NCBI RefSeq assembly: GCF_000165425.1
Contig: NW_001799636.1
Span: 186,001-250,000, forward strand
Source: Paramecium tetraurelia
Lineage: Eukaryota > Ciliophora > Oligohymenophorea > Peniculida > Parameciidae
Length of the DNA stretch: 64,000 nt
Direction: 5' to 3'
Shown here: one piece after another, positions 11,814 through 24,954 of the stretch
Numbering within the stretch: the first letter of the stretch is position 1
How the letters are laid out: each line of letters begins with the position of its first letter
Position numbers and translations under genes: made by a program
Notes under the pieces: generated by a model
What the model was told of the DNA's origin: nothing
Databases searched by the model: none
Seen by the model: only the letters and a program-made list of their open reading frames with translations

Positions 11814-12506
11814 ATGACCAACGCACAAGAGCGTATGTAGCAAGACTACATTTGGATCCGTGACCAATCCACTGGTGACGCTGATGTGAAGATGCGTACA
11901 TTCGGACAACATTATCTCTATTATCATGCTCCAAACAAGAGAGAGAGATTGGAAATGATTTGGAGATCCATGGGAAAAGCTTATGATTGGGAGATGGAGA
12001 AATTCAGAGTGAGGCTATCATTAATATCTTCTCTTAGATGCAAAAGAAGTTTATCGATAGAGGCAACAAGAGGAGATTCTTCAAGAATTTCTTCCGATTA
12101 ATCAAAAATCCCATGGGCTACATCTATTGGAAGACATATCGTATTAGATAACCAAAAGGACGTATCATCACAACAATGCTTGGCTTAGGTGTGATCGGCA
12201 CTCTCTATAAATACAAATTGGAATCAAGTAATCTGAGCATCATCATAATTAGATCAAATCTAAAAAAGAGAATATTACCTTTTGACAGCTGGTAAAAACT
12301 CTGAAGGAAGTGGTCTTATTAACACTGGATACAATAACGATAAGTAATTATTGCCTTGAATTATAAGATTGGCTCGTCAAGGAATGCCATTAACCCAAAT
12401 GTTTTACTCTTACCTTCATGCCAAAGACATTGTCGTATCCAGATCAAGAGACTAAAATTACAGAAAGTACTTCGAAATGAGAAAGAAGTATTAAATTAAA
12501 GAATGA
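11814..12506 (+). CDS. Ciliate protein with one membrane segment, possibly mitochondrial
   Basis: Four exons (introns 12009-12037, 12228-12252, 12344-12367) give 204 residues. The N-terminal half is charged and rich in aromatic residues, with HYLYYHAP. A short hydrophobic stretch with LGLGVIGTLY near residue 125 could cross a membrane once. The C-terminal part ends basic and Tyr-rich. The make-up recalls accessory subunits of ciliate respiratory complexes, but that is a guess from composition and topology only. All three introns are forced by in-frame TGA codons. Confidence 0.65.
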
Positions 12507-12573
12507 TCTAAATATGCATCATCATAAAGATTATCCCAAAACAAAATTTCACATAATACTTATAGTAAATCAA

Positions 12574-14958
12574 TCATTTTTATAATAATTAATTACAAAT
12601 CTCTTTGTTTTTGTAGAATTGCTGCACCATGCTGTTTACATCCTCCCCTCCTTTTTATGATAGATTCTTGAAATCAGACAAAACAGATGTTGCAGCCATA
12701 CTCATAGTTCCTCTACCTCAACATCATATCGATCCACTTCTCAAAGTCCTGTTGCATTTTCTCTCGGCTGTGCTTCAACTATGTGCTCATTCTCTCTACT
12801 TCTGCCTTCAATTACTTCATATTTATCAAATGATTATTTGTATCTATTGTAATAACAGGTTTAATTACGTGTCCTTCTATTTGTTATATTCAGCAATCAG
12901 TTTCTCTTCCTCTGTGCTTACTTGATTAGGATCGGTGCTTACTAATCCAAGCAATACTTATTCTTTTCTAGTTTATTCTATTTTGTCTTTTAATTAACTG
13001 ATAACATTTCTTTGATTATTAATAAACAAACCTAATTCTTTGCTAGTCATCATCTTTTCCTAAAGTTCCTGCTTTAGATCTTCTTAAGCTTAAGCTTTCC
13101 GATAGGATTTCCTGAACATCTCCAAAGCTGAATTTCTATCAAGTAATTTAATCATTAGAAATATTAATCGGTTCTGATACACATACCATTTAGTTCTTTA
13201 ATTTATGCAGTAGTTGTTTTAGTGGTTTGACTCATAGGCTCACTATCTAAACTACCTTACATAAAATTCTATTTCTTAACGCCAGGCTTCTCGGTTATGA
13301 TTTAACTTTGTCTATCAATTTCAGCTTGTTTTGGAAACTCTATTGGCTATAAGATACTGGATGTATTAGCTTATTGAATTTCAGGTTATTCTGAAATAGG
13401 CCCTTACAATACCAACGATTGATTAGCATTCGAACCTTTACCCTTCTATATTAGATTTAGAAGGATCATAATTTCATTGTCTCTCTGGATGATTAATTGT
13501 TTTAATCTCAAGACCTCATCATTCAATTATTACACTTCAACTGTATTGTTATTATTAGTGATAGCTTGTGGCTATTGAACAACAGGTGAAGCAGAGACCT
13601 TCTTATTTAAATTTTTGAGCATATGCTTAAGTTAGAAAAAGCATTCATTCATTTTAAGATGATCATTCACAACCAAAATGGCTGCTGGATCATCTGCGTT
13701 TAAAAATTCATCAACCTTCTTTTTGCATTCATCAATCTCATAAGATTCCAAATGATCCTTGATACTTTATCCTTTTATCATTGCTAATTCTGCTTTCAAT
13801 TACTAATTTTCCCTTTTCAACTTCTCTATGATAATAAATGGATCCACAGCCTCATTTCTAGTTACTTTGTTTTTAATATTAGCAACTCTTCCTGCGAATC
13901 GACAAGTACAAATAGATTCCGGGAGATCATCAGGTTCACTAGACATAGTAGCAATCATTCTGGTTTTGCAGTTTCCACCCAAGGAATCTTTCAATACGAG
14001 AGTCATCAGTGAATCTCTATAGGGAATATGAATGTTTTCACCGTTAGCTTAACGATTCAAACAATCAATAACTAATTCTAGAAAATGCAAGGATAAATTG
14101 ATGCCTGTAGCTTCCCTTTAGAGTATGCCTTCAACTCCAGTTTTTCCAATTCTTTCACTACCACTAAGATCCACCAAACAAAGTTTAGAAACAGTTTTGA
14201 CATCTGAAGTTGGTTTACGACATTCTAATATAACAATAAAAATGCAATGTGATCTTGTAGAAGCATCATTCTTGGGTGTTTCTGCAATAACCCTATTCTA
14301 TTCTCCAATAAAGAGTAGATTTAGAGCATCTTCCTCAGTTTATGCTTTTTTCAAGGACAATCCTTATAAAATAGTTTAGCCATTCGCAGTTGCCATTGCT
14401 TAAACCTTTGGTAAATCGTGCAGATTTCTGGATCGATTGTCTGCAACTAGTAGATCATATCCAGATCCACCATAGATTTCTAGATAACTAATTGTGACAT
14501 CGATTATCTAATTTGATATTTGAAATTCAATATTACTAATTCTTATTCTCTCCGTGCATAATCGTATATGTGATAAAGAGTACGTGGAATTATACCTGCA
14601 GATGACCTAGCTTCAGGATTACCAGTCATAGAGTAAGTCTTACCTGATCCTGTTTATCCATATGCAAATATTGTTCCATTGTAACCTATGATTAAATGAG
14701 TTGGTTACCTTCAATGGCTGAATCTACAACGTCTTTGGCTATTTTATCGAAGATTTCCTCCTAAGTAGTGTCAGTTGGGAATACTCCTGCAAAATTGAAG
14801 GTATGTTTTTCAATTTGATTATTGATATAACCTTGATCTGGATTCTTGGGGATTGTGAATTCAGCTGTACCCTCATCTTTATTGAGTTTAAAGAGATTTG
14901 ATGGATTTTTGGTGGGGCGGACTCTGAGGAACACATCAATCACAGATGATTTTGACAT
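12574..14958 (-). CDS. Kinesin-9-like motor (KIF6/KIF9 type)
   Basis: The N terminus starts VIDVFLRVRPTK and carries the P-loop GQTGSGKT, SRSHCIF (switch I) and DLSGSERIGKTG (switch II), followed by a neck and coiled coils to a C terminus rich in Gln. GIIPRTLYHIYDY after the P-loop and CTCRFAGRVA at the end of the motor are typical of kinesin-9. Members work in cilia, where KIF9 sits on the central pair. Several introns are needed, for example a 23-nt one splitting the P-loop region and a 29-nt one before YLEIYGGSG; I did not resolve every junction in the tail. Start at ATG 14958; stop at TGA complementary to 12574-12576. Confidence 0.75.
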
Positions 14959-15051
14959 TTATAATTATTAATATTCAGAAAGTTTGATGGGAAGAGGAAT
15001 AGTTGAGGTGATATGCAGAGCTATGCAGACAATTAGAATATATTAATTAAA

Positions 15052-16122
15052 ATGTTATATTTATTATTGATTCCGGCTCTTGCTTATGTCCAAGAATAGT
15101 ATCTGATGGAAATCTACAATGAGATGAATGGGATTAAGGAGACCATTTCTTAATTGGAATATTATACTGCTCTCGAGAAATTGGAGTGGAAAGCTCGCTA
15201 GGATAGAGAGTTTGAAGAGGAGGGAATGACAATCTATTTAGAGCATTTTTCTGATGTGAGTGAGAGTATGCTTACTTTAGGTGTAAAGATTGATCAAGCA
15301 AAGACTCTCGACTGAGAAAAAGGAGAAGGATAGCTAGGAACTCTTTCTTCATGAGACATACTTTAAAGTCATAAATCTTCTAAAACGCCTAATAATAGAT
15401 AAAGTATCATTGTTTTATTCATCGGTTAAGGATAAGTTGATTGAGACTGACACAAGAGAATTGGCTAAGATCAAACATCAGGCTAGAGAGGATGCGTCGA
15501 AGCGCTTTGATGAATACAACTTTTTACTTTAAAAAATTAAAGAAGGTAACAATGGCCATTTAAAAATTAGTGATTGATTCTCCAAATATTTAAGATATTT
15601 TTAAAACATTAGAATTATTGGAATCTAAGATCATGATAGGTCTTTTCAAATCGAATCCCAGTTAAGAATTAGATTTTTTTATAAAAGGCGTAGATCGATT
15701 GTTTAAACAAAGCAATCATTCGAATTCAAGAAATGAGGCTCTACAATTGTTAAGTCTGATGCACAGTGTCATCCAAGAGACCCTTATCGGGATGATGAAT
15801 GAGCAGCTAGAATCTTCCTTCGATCTCCTGGATAAAGAACTTTTCTACACTCAATCTAAAAACACTCATCAACAAGCTAAGGAATCTTTGACCACCCTCC
15901 TTAATAAACTTGAAGGTATGTTCTCTTGATATCTATTTAACAGTCACAGGAGCCAAGTTCTGGAATGACCAATTGCAAATAAATGGCAATGAAGATCATC
16001 TGGTTCAAATGTTCCAGGGTTTTCTTGATCAAGCTATGTTGATGAGCAATCGATCCATCCAATATCATCAACAACTATCAGAAACTCTTAAAGCTATGTT
16101 GGAACGTTTTCTTTAACGTTGA
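15052..16122 (+). CDS. Secreted helical protein of unknown function
   Basis: Four exons (introns 15256-15280, 15546-15570, 15916-15943) encode 330 residues. The first 13 residues (MLYLLLIPALAYV) form a signal peptide. The remainder is mostly helical with many Glu, Lys, Leu and Gln, and no second hydrophobic segment, so a secreted or granule-lumen protein is likely. The last exons contain Met-rich helices. No family recognised; trichocyst matrix proteins share a general helical, secreted character, but the characteristic cleavage pattern was not seen. Confidence 0.7.
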
Positions 16123-16222
16123 CATTTAGTTAATTAATATTCTGGCTCCTTTGTTGGAGTAAATAATAAATATATATACAATCTATGATAAATAATGTTT
16201 TTATTGTGATAAATGTAAATGC

Positions 16223-17096
16223 TCACTAAAGTGGAGTCCAATTGTTAACAAATGGGTTTCTTCTAAATCCAAACTTAACACCTGAAGTATCGACATCGTC
16301 TGTTAATTTGTAGGGCTTCAATCTGATTTACTCACCTTCAGCAATCTTTTCTTTGTTATCAGCGGCAATCCTGGAATATACTATTCAAATTACTATTATT
16401 GAACATCGTATCTCTCCCATGGGGGCACTTTGTCCAAGAAGTTTCTTCTCACGTTGCTCCAAAAGGCTTCCTCATCAGAACCATGTATGTATGGATTGTA
16501 CACCCATCTTCTATCCTTGATTGGAGATGTCAACTGAATTTGTCTTGCCTTTAATTCATAAGCATCAAATCATACTGTCAAGATCTCCTTCTCAATGTCT
16601 GACAATTTCCTATTCAAAACTTCAAAATTTCTAATAAATCTTTCTTTAGATTCTGTGTATCTGGTATTCACCCACATCAAATCATGACCCAAACCTGAGT
16701 CACCTCCCTTTCTTCGTGCAGTCGAGTAGTAATCAAATAATTGGAGACTACCGAACACTACCAATGCTCTGGACACCCACAATGAAGAGCGATGGAGTCT
16801 CAGATAAGGAATGTTGTAGGTCCATCTGGTAATCCAACCATTGAAACAATAAGCAACTCCAACGCCCAACAAAAATCCTACACCTTAATTCTAATCTCCA
16901 TACCAAAGTTTCTTCCAATGTTTCTATGCCCGTACAACCAAGATAACTCCTTTGCTTCCTTTGGACTGAATCCCTCTTCTACCTAAACACAATTCGTTCA
17001 CATTTTTACTAAGGACTAACAGAGTACATCAGTCTTAAGACGCTTCCAATCGACTGGACCAAAGAATCTCTCAAAAGTGTGAACGATTGTTTCCAT
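16223..17096 (-). CDS. Ciliate membrane protein, possibly mitochondrial
   Basis: Five exons with four introns (20-27 nt) give 258 residues. After a charged N-terminal region comes a Gly-rich hydrophobic segment (GVGFLLGVGVAYCF, about residues 60-75) and a second one near residue 100 (RALVVFGSLQLFDYY). The C-terminal half is soluble, Trp/Tyr-rich and basic. This topology and size suit an accessory subunit of a mitochondrial inner-membrane complex in ciliates, but no named family was recognised. The end of the gene is 100 bases from the convergent secreted-protein gene. Confidence 0.65.
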
Positions 17097-17743
17097 TTTT
17101 ATATTTTTAATAATGCCCACATCGATAAATATTTTATTATTATACAGAATAAGCAAAAGATATCTTCATCCATATGGAGCAACTCATGCATTCCTGTTAT
17201 AACATGCACAACCAGGGCTAAGACAATGAGTTATAAAGAAATTTGATCTCTCTACTTAAAAACAAAAAACTAATTTGAATTCTTACTACCATTAACATGA
17301 CTTTGAATCAAATTATTCATTCTAATATTGATATATGGCTACATTCTTCATATGAATATCTCATATTTTGTAAATGCGAGTCTCATTCATTATATTATTA
17401 TAATACTCCTTTAGTAGAGTTGCTATTTCAATATTGTGAGGATTAACTATTTCAAATACATTACAGATATATATCATTATCTTGATTCAATCAAATTAAG
17501 TAATTATGATTACTATTATTATTATTTTAGATTTTCTAATAATAGTTATTTCAAATAGAAATAACAAATAAAATTTCACTATTTATGTTAAAACATAAGA
17601 AAAGATATTCATATTTACTATTAACTCCTAGAATAAATAATTAATCTCAAATTTTTCAAGCAATAGAAAATTTGCTAAAATTGAAATTTGTACTCCAAAA
17701 ATAATTTTAATAAAATTTAAAACTTAAAATTAAATGAAATTAA
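17097..17743. other. AT-rich intergenic stretch
   Basis: About 650 bp upstream of one minus-strand gene and downstream of actin. Dense in TGA in all frames and rich in A/T runs. No coding or RNA signal recognised. Confidence 0.6.
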
Positions 17744-18923
17744 TCAGAAACATTTTCTATGGACTATTTAAGGTCCAGCTTCGTCGTATTCTGATCTTGT
17801 AACCCACATTGCCTAAAATGTTGATAATGATGACAAGATAGATCCTCCTATCCAAACAGAAAACTTTCTTTCTGGTGGAGCCACAACTTTGACTTTCATT
17901 GAAGATGGTGCCAAACCTGATAATTCCTTACTTAACCTCTCAGGGATTCCTGGGAACATAGTTGTACCTCCGGACATAACAACATTTCCATATCTAGATA
18001 AATATAAGATTTATATATTACAAGTCCTTTCTAACATCAATATCTGCCTTCATGATTGATTTAAAAGTTAAGTCATGAATTCCTGGCACTTCCAAACCAA
18101 TAAAGTGTGGCTTGAATAATAATTCTGGACATCTGAATCTCTAATTCTGAATTACAACAACATTTCCATCTGGTAATTCATAAGGCCTGTTACTGGCTGC
18201 ACTTTCTTTGTAAGTTTTCATTTCTGCATCGTAATCCAATGCAACATAGCATAATTTCTCCTTCAGATCTCTGGCTATTTCCAACTCAGCTGAAGAGGTG
18301 AATGATATTCCCAATTCATTCAAAATATTTACAAGATACTGAGTACAAGCTCTTCCTGCCAAATCTATTCTTTGAATGGCATGAGGAAGTGAATAACCTT
18401 CAAAAATAGGTACAGTGTGTGTGACACCATCTCCTGAATCTACAACTACTCCTGTTGTTCTTCCTGAAGCATATAAAGATAGAACAGCTTAAATTTAAAC
18501 ATAGAATGATGGAACATTAAATGTTTCAAACAATATCTGAGTCATCTTCTCCCTGTTAACTTTTGGATTCATTGGAGCTTCAGTCAACAATGCTGGGTGA
18601 TCTTCTGGAGATACTCTTAATTCATTGAAGAATGCATGATGCCAAATTCTTTCCATGTCTAAAATATATATAGAATTCTTACCATCCCAATTATTCACTA
18701 TTCCATTATCTATAGGATACTTTAATGTCAAAACACCTCTTCTAGCTTATGCTTCATCACCTACATAGGCTTCCTTTGTATCCATTCCCACCATTATCCC
18801 TTGATGCTTAGGTCTTCCAACTATAGCTGGGAAACAGCATCTTGGAGCATCATCTCCTGCAATTCCGGCTTTGCATTAACCAGAACCATTATCAATTACT
18901 ACTGCTGGATGTTCTTCAGTCAT
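17744..18923 (-). CDS. Actin
   Basis: Three exons (introns 18659-18682 and 17994-18021) encode 375 residues, the length of conventional actin. It shows the N-terminal VIDNGSG nucleotide loop, AGDDAPR, the second phosphate loop [20 protein letters not shown], and a C terminus ending IVHRKCF. TAA reads as Gln at several places, for example next to the last block (GPQIVHRKCF). The DNase-loop area is divergent ([20 protein letters not shown]), as is usual for Paramecium actins, which form many subfamilies. No key nucleotide-binding residue looks lost. Confidence 0.95.
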
Positions 18924-19159
18924 TTTTATTTAATTAATGCTATTCTAATCAAGATCAATCTATTTCTACTACTACTCTAATATCAATTCTGATAAATTCT
19001 TTCAACATTAAAAATTTTTGGTTATTTTATCTCCTCCTGTTATTATAATAACCAAAAATTAAATATAAAAATTATAATATACTAGATTTAAAAATTAATC
19101 ACCTAATTTCTAAATTACAATTGTATTTAATTTGTTATTTCTATTGCATATTAAGATTA

Positions 19160-19720
19160 TTGATAATTACATTTTTGAGAATATGCTATTAATTGATTTT
19201 ATAAAATACCCATTAATAGAATTTCAAATTTAACTATTGATTCTTGTATTTACTAGATAAATCTATAAAACAAGAGAATTATCTTTATAAAGACTTGTAT
19301 GAAGAATATTGGAATTCATTAGTCTTATAAATTTTATATTTATAAGTGGCGGATTTGCTTGTGCTTTAGTTGATAAATACAGAGGAAATTAATTAAATAT
19401 TAAAGCTACAAAATAGTTTAATGAGTAGGAATTCAACACCCTATGATATAAAGATAATCTCTAATTTAGCAGCTTAAAATGCTGGTGTTCACTATCCAAC
19501 ATATTCTTTTCGATGAATATATGAATAAGGCTTAGTAATAATCAATTCTTTAGTGAAATTCCTATTCAGGCTAGAGTTTGTAAACTAGAAAAATATATTT
19601 CTTTTAAAGGGCTGCAAGATCTTATTAATTGATTTGGAATTCATCATCTGAGATCTGAGATTGATGTCTTAAACTAGGAGAGAAAATAAAGGAATTATAT
19701 ATATTAGAATTTATATAGAA
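19160..19720 (+). pseudogene. Possible gene relic
   Basis: Between actin and the next gene lies a patch whose base use looks coding. The best piece is 56 codons without TGA from 19346 to 19514, reading as a normal soluble peptide that includes MSRNSTPYD. It has no ATG in frame, and the open pieces before and after it sit in other frames without convincing introns. This could be the decayed remains of a duplicated gene, common after the Paramecium whole-genome duplications, or a gene whose introns I failed to find. No family recognised. Confidence 0.3.
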
Positions 19721-19823
19721 AATAACAAAAAACAATGAATTTTGTATTATAATTATTTCATAAAACATAAAGAAAGAGTGTAACAAAAATTTTGATTTAA
19801 AATTAGTATTAAATTTATATATT

Positions 19824-20929
19824 TCATTCGTAATTTAATTTATTTTGTTGGAGTCCTACGAAGATTTATTCCATTGCCTTGCCCAATTAGAAACCGAAAT
19901 CATTCCAATTTCCATACTTCCAATCATCAACAGCAGCAAATATCTAAAAAATTTAAACTTAAAATTACCTCCTAATAGATGTCCTTTCCATTAACAATTA
20001 AATCTTTTCCAATATGATAGATGAAAGAAGTTGGGTTTTGTAAGGCTTCAATTAATACTTTGATTTTTTCAGCCAACTTTAAAGCGTCTTGAGAAGAAGA
20101 CTAGCAAGTCTCGAGAGCCTTTGGGAACTCAGAGATGCCTTCTACAAATGATTGTAAAGCTTAGATGACACTTGAGACAGAACCATCTTCTAAGAGTCTA
20201 ACAGCTTTTTCAAAATCTATCACAATTCCACCAGCTACATTTAAACAGGCTTTAATGTCTTTGGCTTTGATTCCACTTGCATCTACGATTCCATCAAGTA
20301 GTCCTTCAAATACTATTCCTACAACTTCGTCATCAAGAATAACAGCCTCAATATTTTTTGTTTCCTTAAGTAGTTAAACCAGAACAAATCCAATCTGTTT
20401 TCCAAAATCTTCATAGATTTCTGATTTCCAGTCTTTTATAGCAGTGCCTAAGATTACATATTGTAATTACTGATTTCCTTATAGATATCTAGACCATTCA
20501 CAATTAAATTATAACCGATTTTATATGAGAATGTCCATGGGCTTCTCAATTGTTCTAACATGTTAGTGAGAAGTTCTATTTATTAATATTATGTATACTT
20601 GATAAAGCTACCATTTCCTCGGATCCAGATTCACATGCAGTGATGGCGTCTGGAATTTATTAAATGGCTACTCCAATTAATTTGATTCCTTCTTTGACTC
20701 CCTCAAAGGTTTAAGTCTCTAAATTTGAGATAGCTTTGACAATATTATTAATTAATTCTTCTGAATCGTTTAAGCAAGACACTATTTCTTTTACTTCTAC
20801 GTGATCATCAACTTGCACTCCTTCTACAACTCCTTTCACAATTAAATAGACATCTTTAGCGTGGATGTCTACCTACTAAGAATTACCTAACACCAAGAGT
20901 GTTAAGACCATCAACAATGTTGCTTTCAT
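19824..20929 (-). CDS. Secreted repeat protein, paralog of 40300-41395
   Basis: Four exons (introns of 23, 23 and 25 nt) encode 344 residues starting with a signal peptide (MKATLLMVLTLLVLG). The mature chain contains a module seen at least twice: LIVNGxDIY, a variable spacer carrying one intron, then DWK followed by a DFGxQ(L/I)G motif. It is acidic and helical with few Cys. The neighbour 20 kb away shares signal peptide, module, intron positions and length, so the two are duplicates. Function unknown; location is probably the secretory pathway or cell surface. Confidence 0.78.
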
Positions 20930-22278
20930 ATGTTTAAATTTTATAATAATGATTAAGATTTAATCGATTATAATCAGTTAATTATTCATATTAAATTCTA
21001 TAATATAAAATTTTATTATTGGGACTAATAAATTAAAAACATATAGAAATGAAGCATTAATTTCATAGTAAACTCATTTATCATATTATTTTGGCTTGAA
21101 AGAGATATACCTGATAATTTGATTTGAATATAGATTTTTCGATGTTCTTTAAGGATATAATTTTTCATATATTTATAAGATTAATTCATTAATTTATATT
21201 ATAAACATCTTTGAAATACACTTTGTAGTATATTTGCTATGTTAAATCATTAATTGTTCCATAATTATTATAATTTTGTATAGAAATAATAAAGATGGAT
21301 CAAAGTAGTTCCATATTGCCTACTGTTATATTTAAAAACTAAGATAAATAAAGAATTACAAATAAGTATTAATTACTTATTAACTTAAATTAAAAACCAA
21401 CTTTCTATATCTTTCCAAATATATGACATTTTTAGAAATTATTTAATAGAACTTAAATTTAATTTTAAATTAAGTTAATTAAGTAAATATTAAAACTAAT
21501 TATCTTAAGTGAATTGAAATTCATCTATTTAAATTTGCTGAATATTAATAGTTTATTCTTACTCATTATATTGTTTTTAATGAACATTTATTTTCATCTG
21601 AAATTATGTTATTGTTATTCCTCTATTATCAATTAATTATTAACCTATTCATTATATTTAATCTCCATATTATTTATTAAAATTTTTTTAAACTATCTTT
21701 TTCTCTTTATTTCGATTATTATTTATAAAATCAATAATTTTAATAATTCATATTTGTAGATTTCTTCTCAAAATTTGAAATTTTATTTTCCCTTCGGTTA
21801 TAAATATATTGCAATGTCTATTAAAATTAGCTAATTTTGACAGTATTGATTTTGGATCAAATCAACTCTTACCATGATCACTTCATTTAATTTATATAAC
21901 TTTCAGATTCTGTCAAAAGGAAATCAAATAATACTTGTTTCACGACTTTTAAATAAATAAAAATAAATATCATTAATTAACACCTAAAATCTTTATCATT
22001 TCTTCCTAAAATCTAATAATACATTAATAAAAAATTTCATTCAATTCAATTAGCTTTAAAATATTTAAATCCCAATTTCTCAATAAACATATTAATAAAT
22101 CAGAATGAAAATTTATTACCTGTAAAGGATGATCACATTACTTTTTTATGATCTATCCTTTTTTGATACAATTCTAAGTAAACTGTACTTAATATTTAAT
22201 AGAAAATTATGAGAAATTAGGTAAATGAGTATTTTATAGTAATTAAATATGATTCAAATAATATGCATAATAAATTTA
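20930..22278. other. AT-rich intergenic stretch
   Basis: About 1.35 kb of very AT-rich sequence upstream of the secreted-protein gene and downstream of the ubiquitin-like repeat gene. Long A/T runs, frequent TGA in every frame, no recognised coding, RNA or repeat element. Confidence 0.6.
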
Positions 22279-24636
22279 TCAATGATAGCTATTCGGTTCA
22301 ACGAATATAGTTTCATGATCTTTGATTTAAATATTCGCCAAATTTTAATTGTTTTCGAGCTCCTTTCCTTTAAAGATTAATTTGATTTCATTATTTATTT
22401 GGTAATTACCTATTAAGTATTCTCTTATCTCTGAAATTGTTGTCTCATATTACATTTCAATAATTTACTCAAAACTCTCTTTCAAGTTATTGCTTTTGAG
22501 TTTGATGAAGACTTGCTCCGATTTAAAATTGCTATTTTAATCCATATCCACAATTTCTCTAACAATAATTTTTGATGAAATTTTCGGTTTGTCTTATGAA
22601 TTTGTTTTATTTATTTTTCCATCTTATGATTATTAGTATTACACTTTTTAAAATTTCTAATCAGTTTAACTCTAACTTTATTGTTACATTTACTGATTTT
22701 TTGGATTATCTAAATTTTTCTATTCTAAAATTTTAATCCCCTATCCTTTTTTAATTTATACATCCAAAATCTATTGATTCTTTACTCCTTAATCTTTTAA
22801 ATACTATTTTGGATTAATTTTTTTTCCATTTATAAGTAAATCAAAATCATCTACAATCTGATATTAATTTTTAATTTACTGCTGTAATTCTTCTCCTAGA
22901 GTATCATAGGTGGCTTCTAAAGTCTACATTTCACCCTTAAAAATAATAGTCAATTTAAAAATAGCTTTTTGAACAAAAATTTAGGTATTATCTTTTATTT
23001 AATTTTCTTTTAGAGTTTTTGATGAATCTAAATTTCTATCTTTTGTTTTCAAATAGATTTCATAATCTATTGAGAATTACTACTTTATACTCTAAATTAC
23101 TGCTTATAGCTATGTATTTTCATCAAGCATTTACTCTTTTTGCTAATTTTAAAATAATATTATAAGTTTTAAAAACAATTTTTGCATTATTGGCTATTCA
23201 ATTATTCTAATTTTGTCGATGAGAATATTGCACTACAATACGCATCCGCTTGTTATTCCTTCCTGTAGAAAGGTATTTTGTAAGTTTAAGACTTTATTTT
23301 AATCAACTAATTAAATTTTGTTTGGACAATTCAATTTCTCTCTCATTTTTTTCTCTAAATCTTAAATTAATTGATTATTTAGAAATTAATATTCAAATCT
23401 TTATTACTAATATAAAACAGACACTTTGATAGTATTGTTATTATTATAGAAATCATTTCCATTCGATTGCCTAATTTGCTGTTGTTAAGTAGATTCCACT
23501 AATAGTAATGTTCCATTTTGGATATTATACTATTTTAAAGTTTAGTTTTTAAGTAATAATTTCTACCCATTACTTAATTTTAACTCTATATTCTGCAATT
23601 AAAAATTAGATTCAATTTATTCAATGAGTTCTTATATCACTGTTTCATTTTCAACCTCCATTTTTTCAATATTGTTTCGAATCTGAATTTCTAACTTTAA
23701 TGTGTTATTTTATTTTGGAATGACGTTTAATCTGCTGTTTTCTTTAATATATAATTAACTGATTGTTTAATCTATTGGCAACACTTGATAACCCTTCATT
23801 ATGTCAATATTAGTCAAATCAAGTTAGTTTTTTAAGAGATTGATTAGTTCGTTTATTAATGTGTCGGTGGACACTTGTAAAGGAAATAATTATCCATTAT
23901 ATTCTATTTCTATATTGACATAAGATAACGATTGCTAATATGAATCCTTTGGAAGAATCAAAAGACAATTGTTTTTATTTATATCAACTTCAACCAACGA
24001 TTAATCCGGAAGCAATATTTATTTATCATATTAAATACAAATGTCTTATTTTATTTAAAACAAAGCTTTTGCGCTCTCTTCTAATTGAAAAACCTTACCA
24101 TATAAGTCGAAAGAAAAATTTTTACATTCCATTTAATATTTAAGTTTTAACTCTATCATTTGCTTTGATTATAAAAATTAGTTATATGTTTTAACTTCTA
24201 CAATAGATGTTGCGTCTATTTAATTCAACTTTAGAGGAATCTATTTTTTAAGAATTTAATCATTAAAAGTAAGATTAAAGGAATCCTTACTTAACGAAAA
24301 CTATTTCTCAACTTAATCATATAAAACAATATTCAAGTCATCTAAATAGACATAGGCGATTTTTGTTTGATTATTAAAACGCAATTTTATTCCCTATACT
24401 TATTTTACTTATTCAACTTTCCTGAGCTACAATATATCATTCGCAAACATATTTTTTTATATTACTCTTGTGTTTCTCTTAAGTTCAATACCATTTATAT
24501 ATAAACCCAATTATTAATTCTATTCCTTTAATTTTAGCTTTTTAATTATTGCATCTATAGCTTCCTCCACTAAAAGGTTTGAATCTAATTGAACAAATTG
24601 GGCCTTTGATCCCAACACCTCGATTTTAAGATTCAT
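22279..24636 (-). CDS. Tandem ubiquitin-like (beta-grasp) repeat protein
   Basis: One uninterrupted frame of 785 residues with no intron. The C-terminal 80 residues read as a ubiquitin-like domain: IFIKLKS-type first strands, then LIFKGKELENNQNLANIQI and ETIFVEP, matching ubiquitin's KEGIPPDQ/LIFAGKQLEDGRTL layout. The same layout, about 75-90 residues long, recurs back to the N terminus (for example LYINGIELKRNT near residue 50, LLINGKKINPKQYL near residue 640). I count about nine units, separated by short Gln/Asn linkers, the longest before the last unit. No unit ends in Gly-Gly and the protein ends SYH, so processing or conjugation like ubiquitin is unlikely. It may be a scaffold. The repeats are strongly diverged from one another, so the count is approximate. 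Confidence 0.7.
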
Positions 24637-24954
24637 AACAAATTATTTATTAATTAATAGAATCCAACTCATAGAAATTAATTAGCTTATATATTAAACA
24701 ATGATTCTGGATCTTTCTAATATTGTTCATTTATACCAGAATGAAATTTCTATTATGATGCTACTACTAATTATAAAAAATCATAATATATGTATATATA
24801 TATATTTTATTTTTTACGATTTTTAATTGTTTTTTTTAATTCAAATTAGAATTAATTATCTATGGGAAATCTTTAACTCCGAGCTCTCCGAATCTTATTG
24901 TATATTTTAAATGTACATACATTTCTCAGCTATTATATTAACTTAATTAGTATT

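Noticed and set aside
15052-16122. Trichocyst matrix protein
   Set aside because: Signal peptide and helices fit, but the characteristic propeptide cleavage pattern and heptad layout were not seen.
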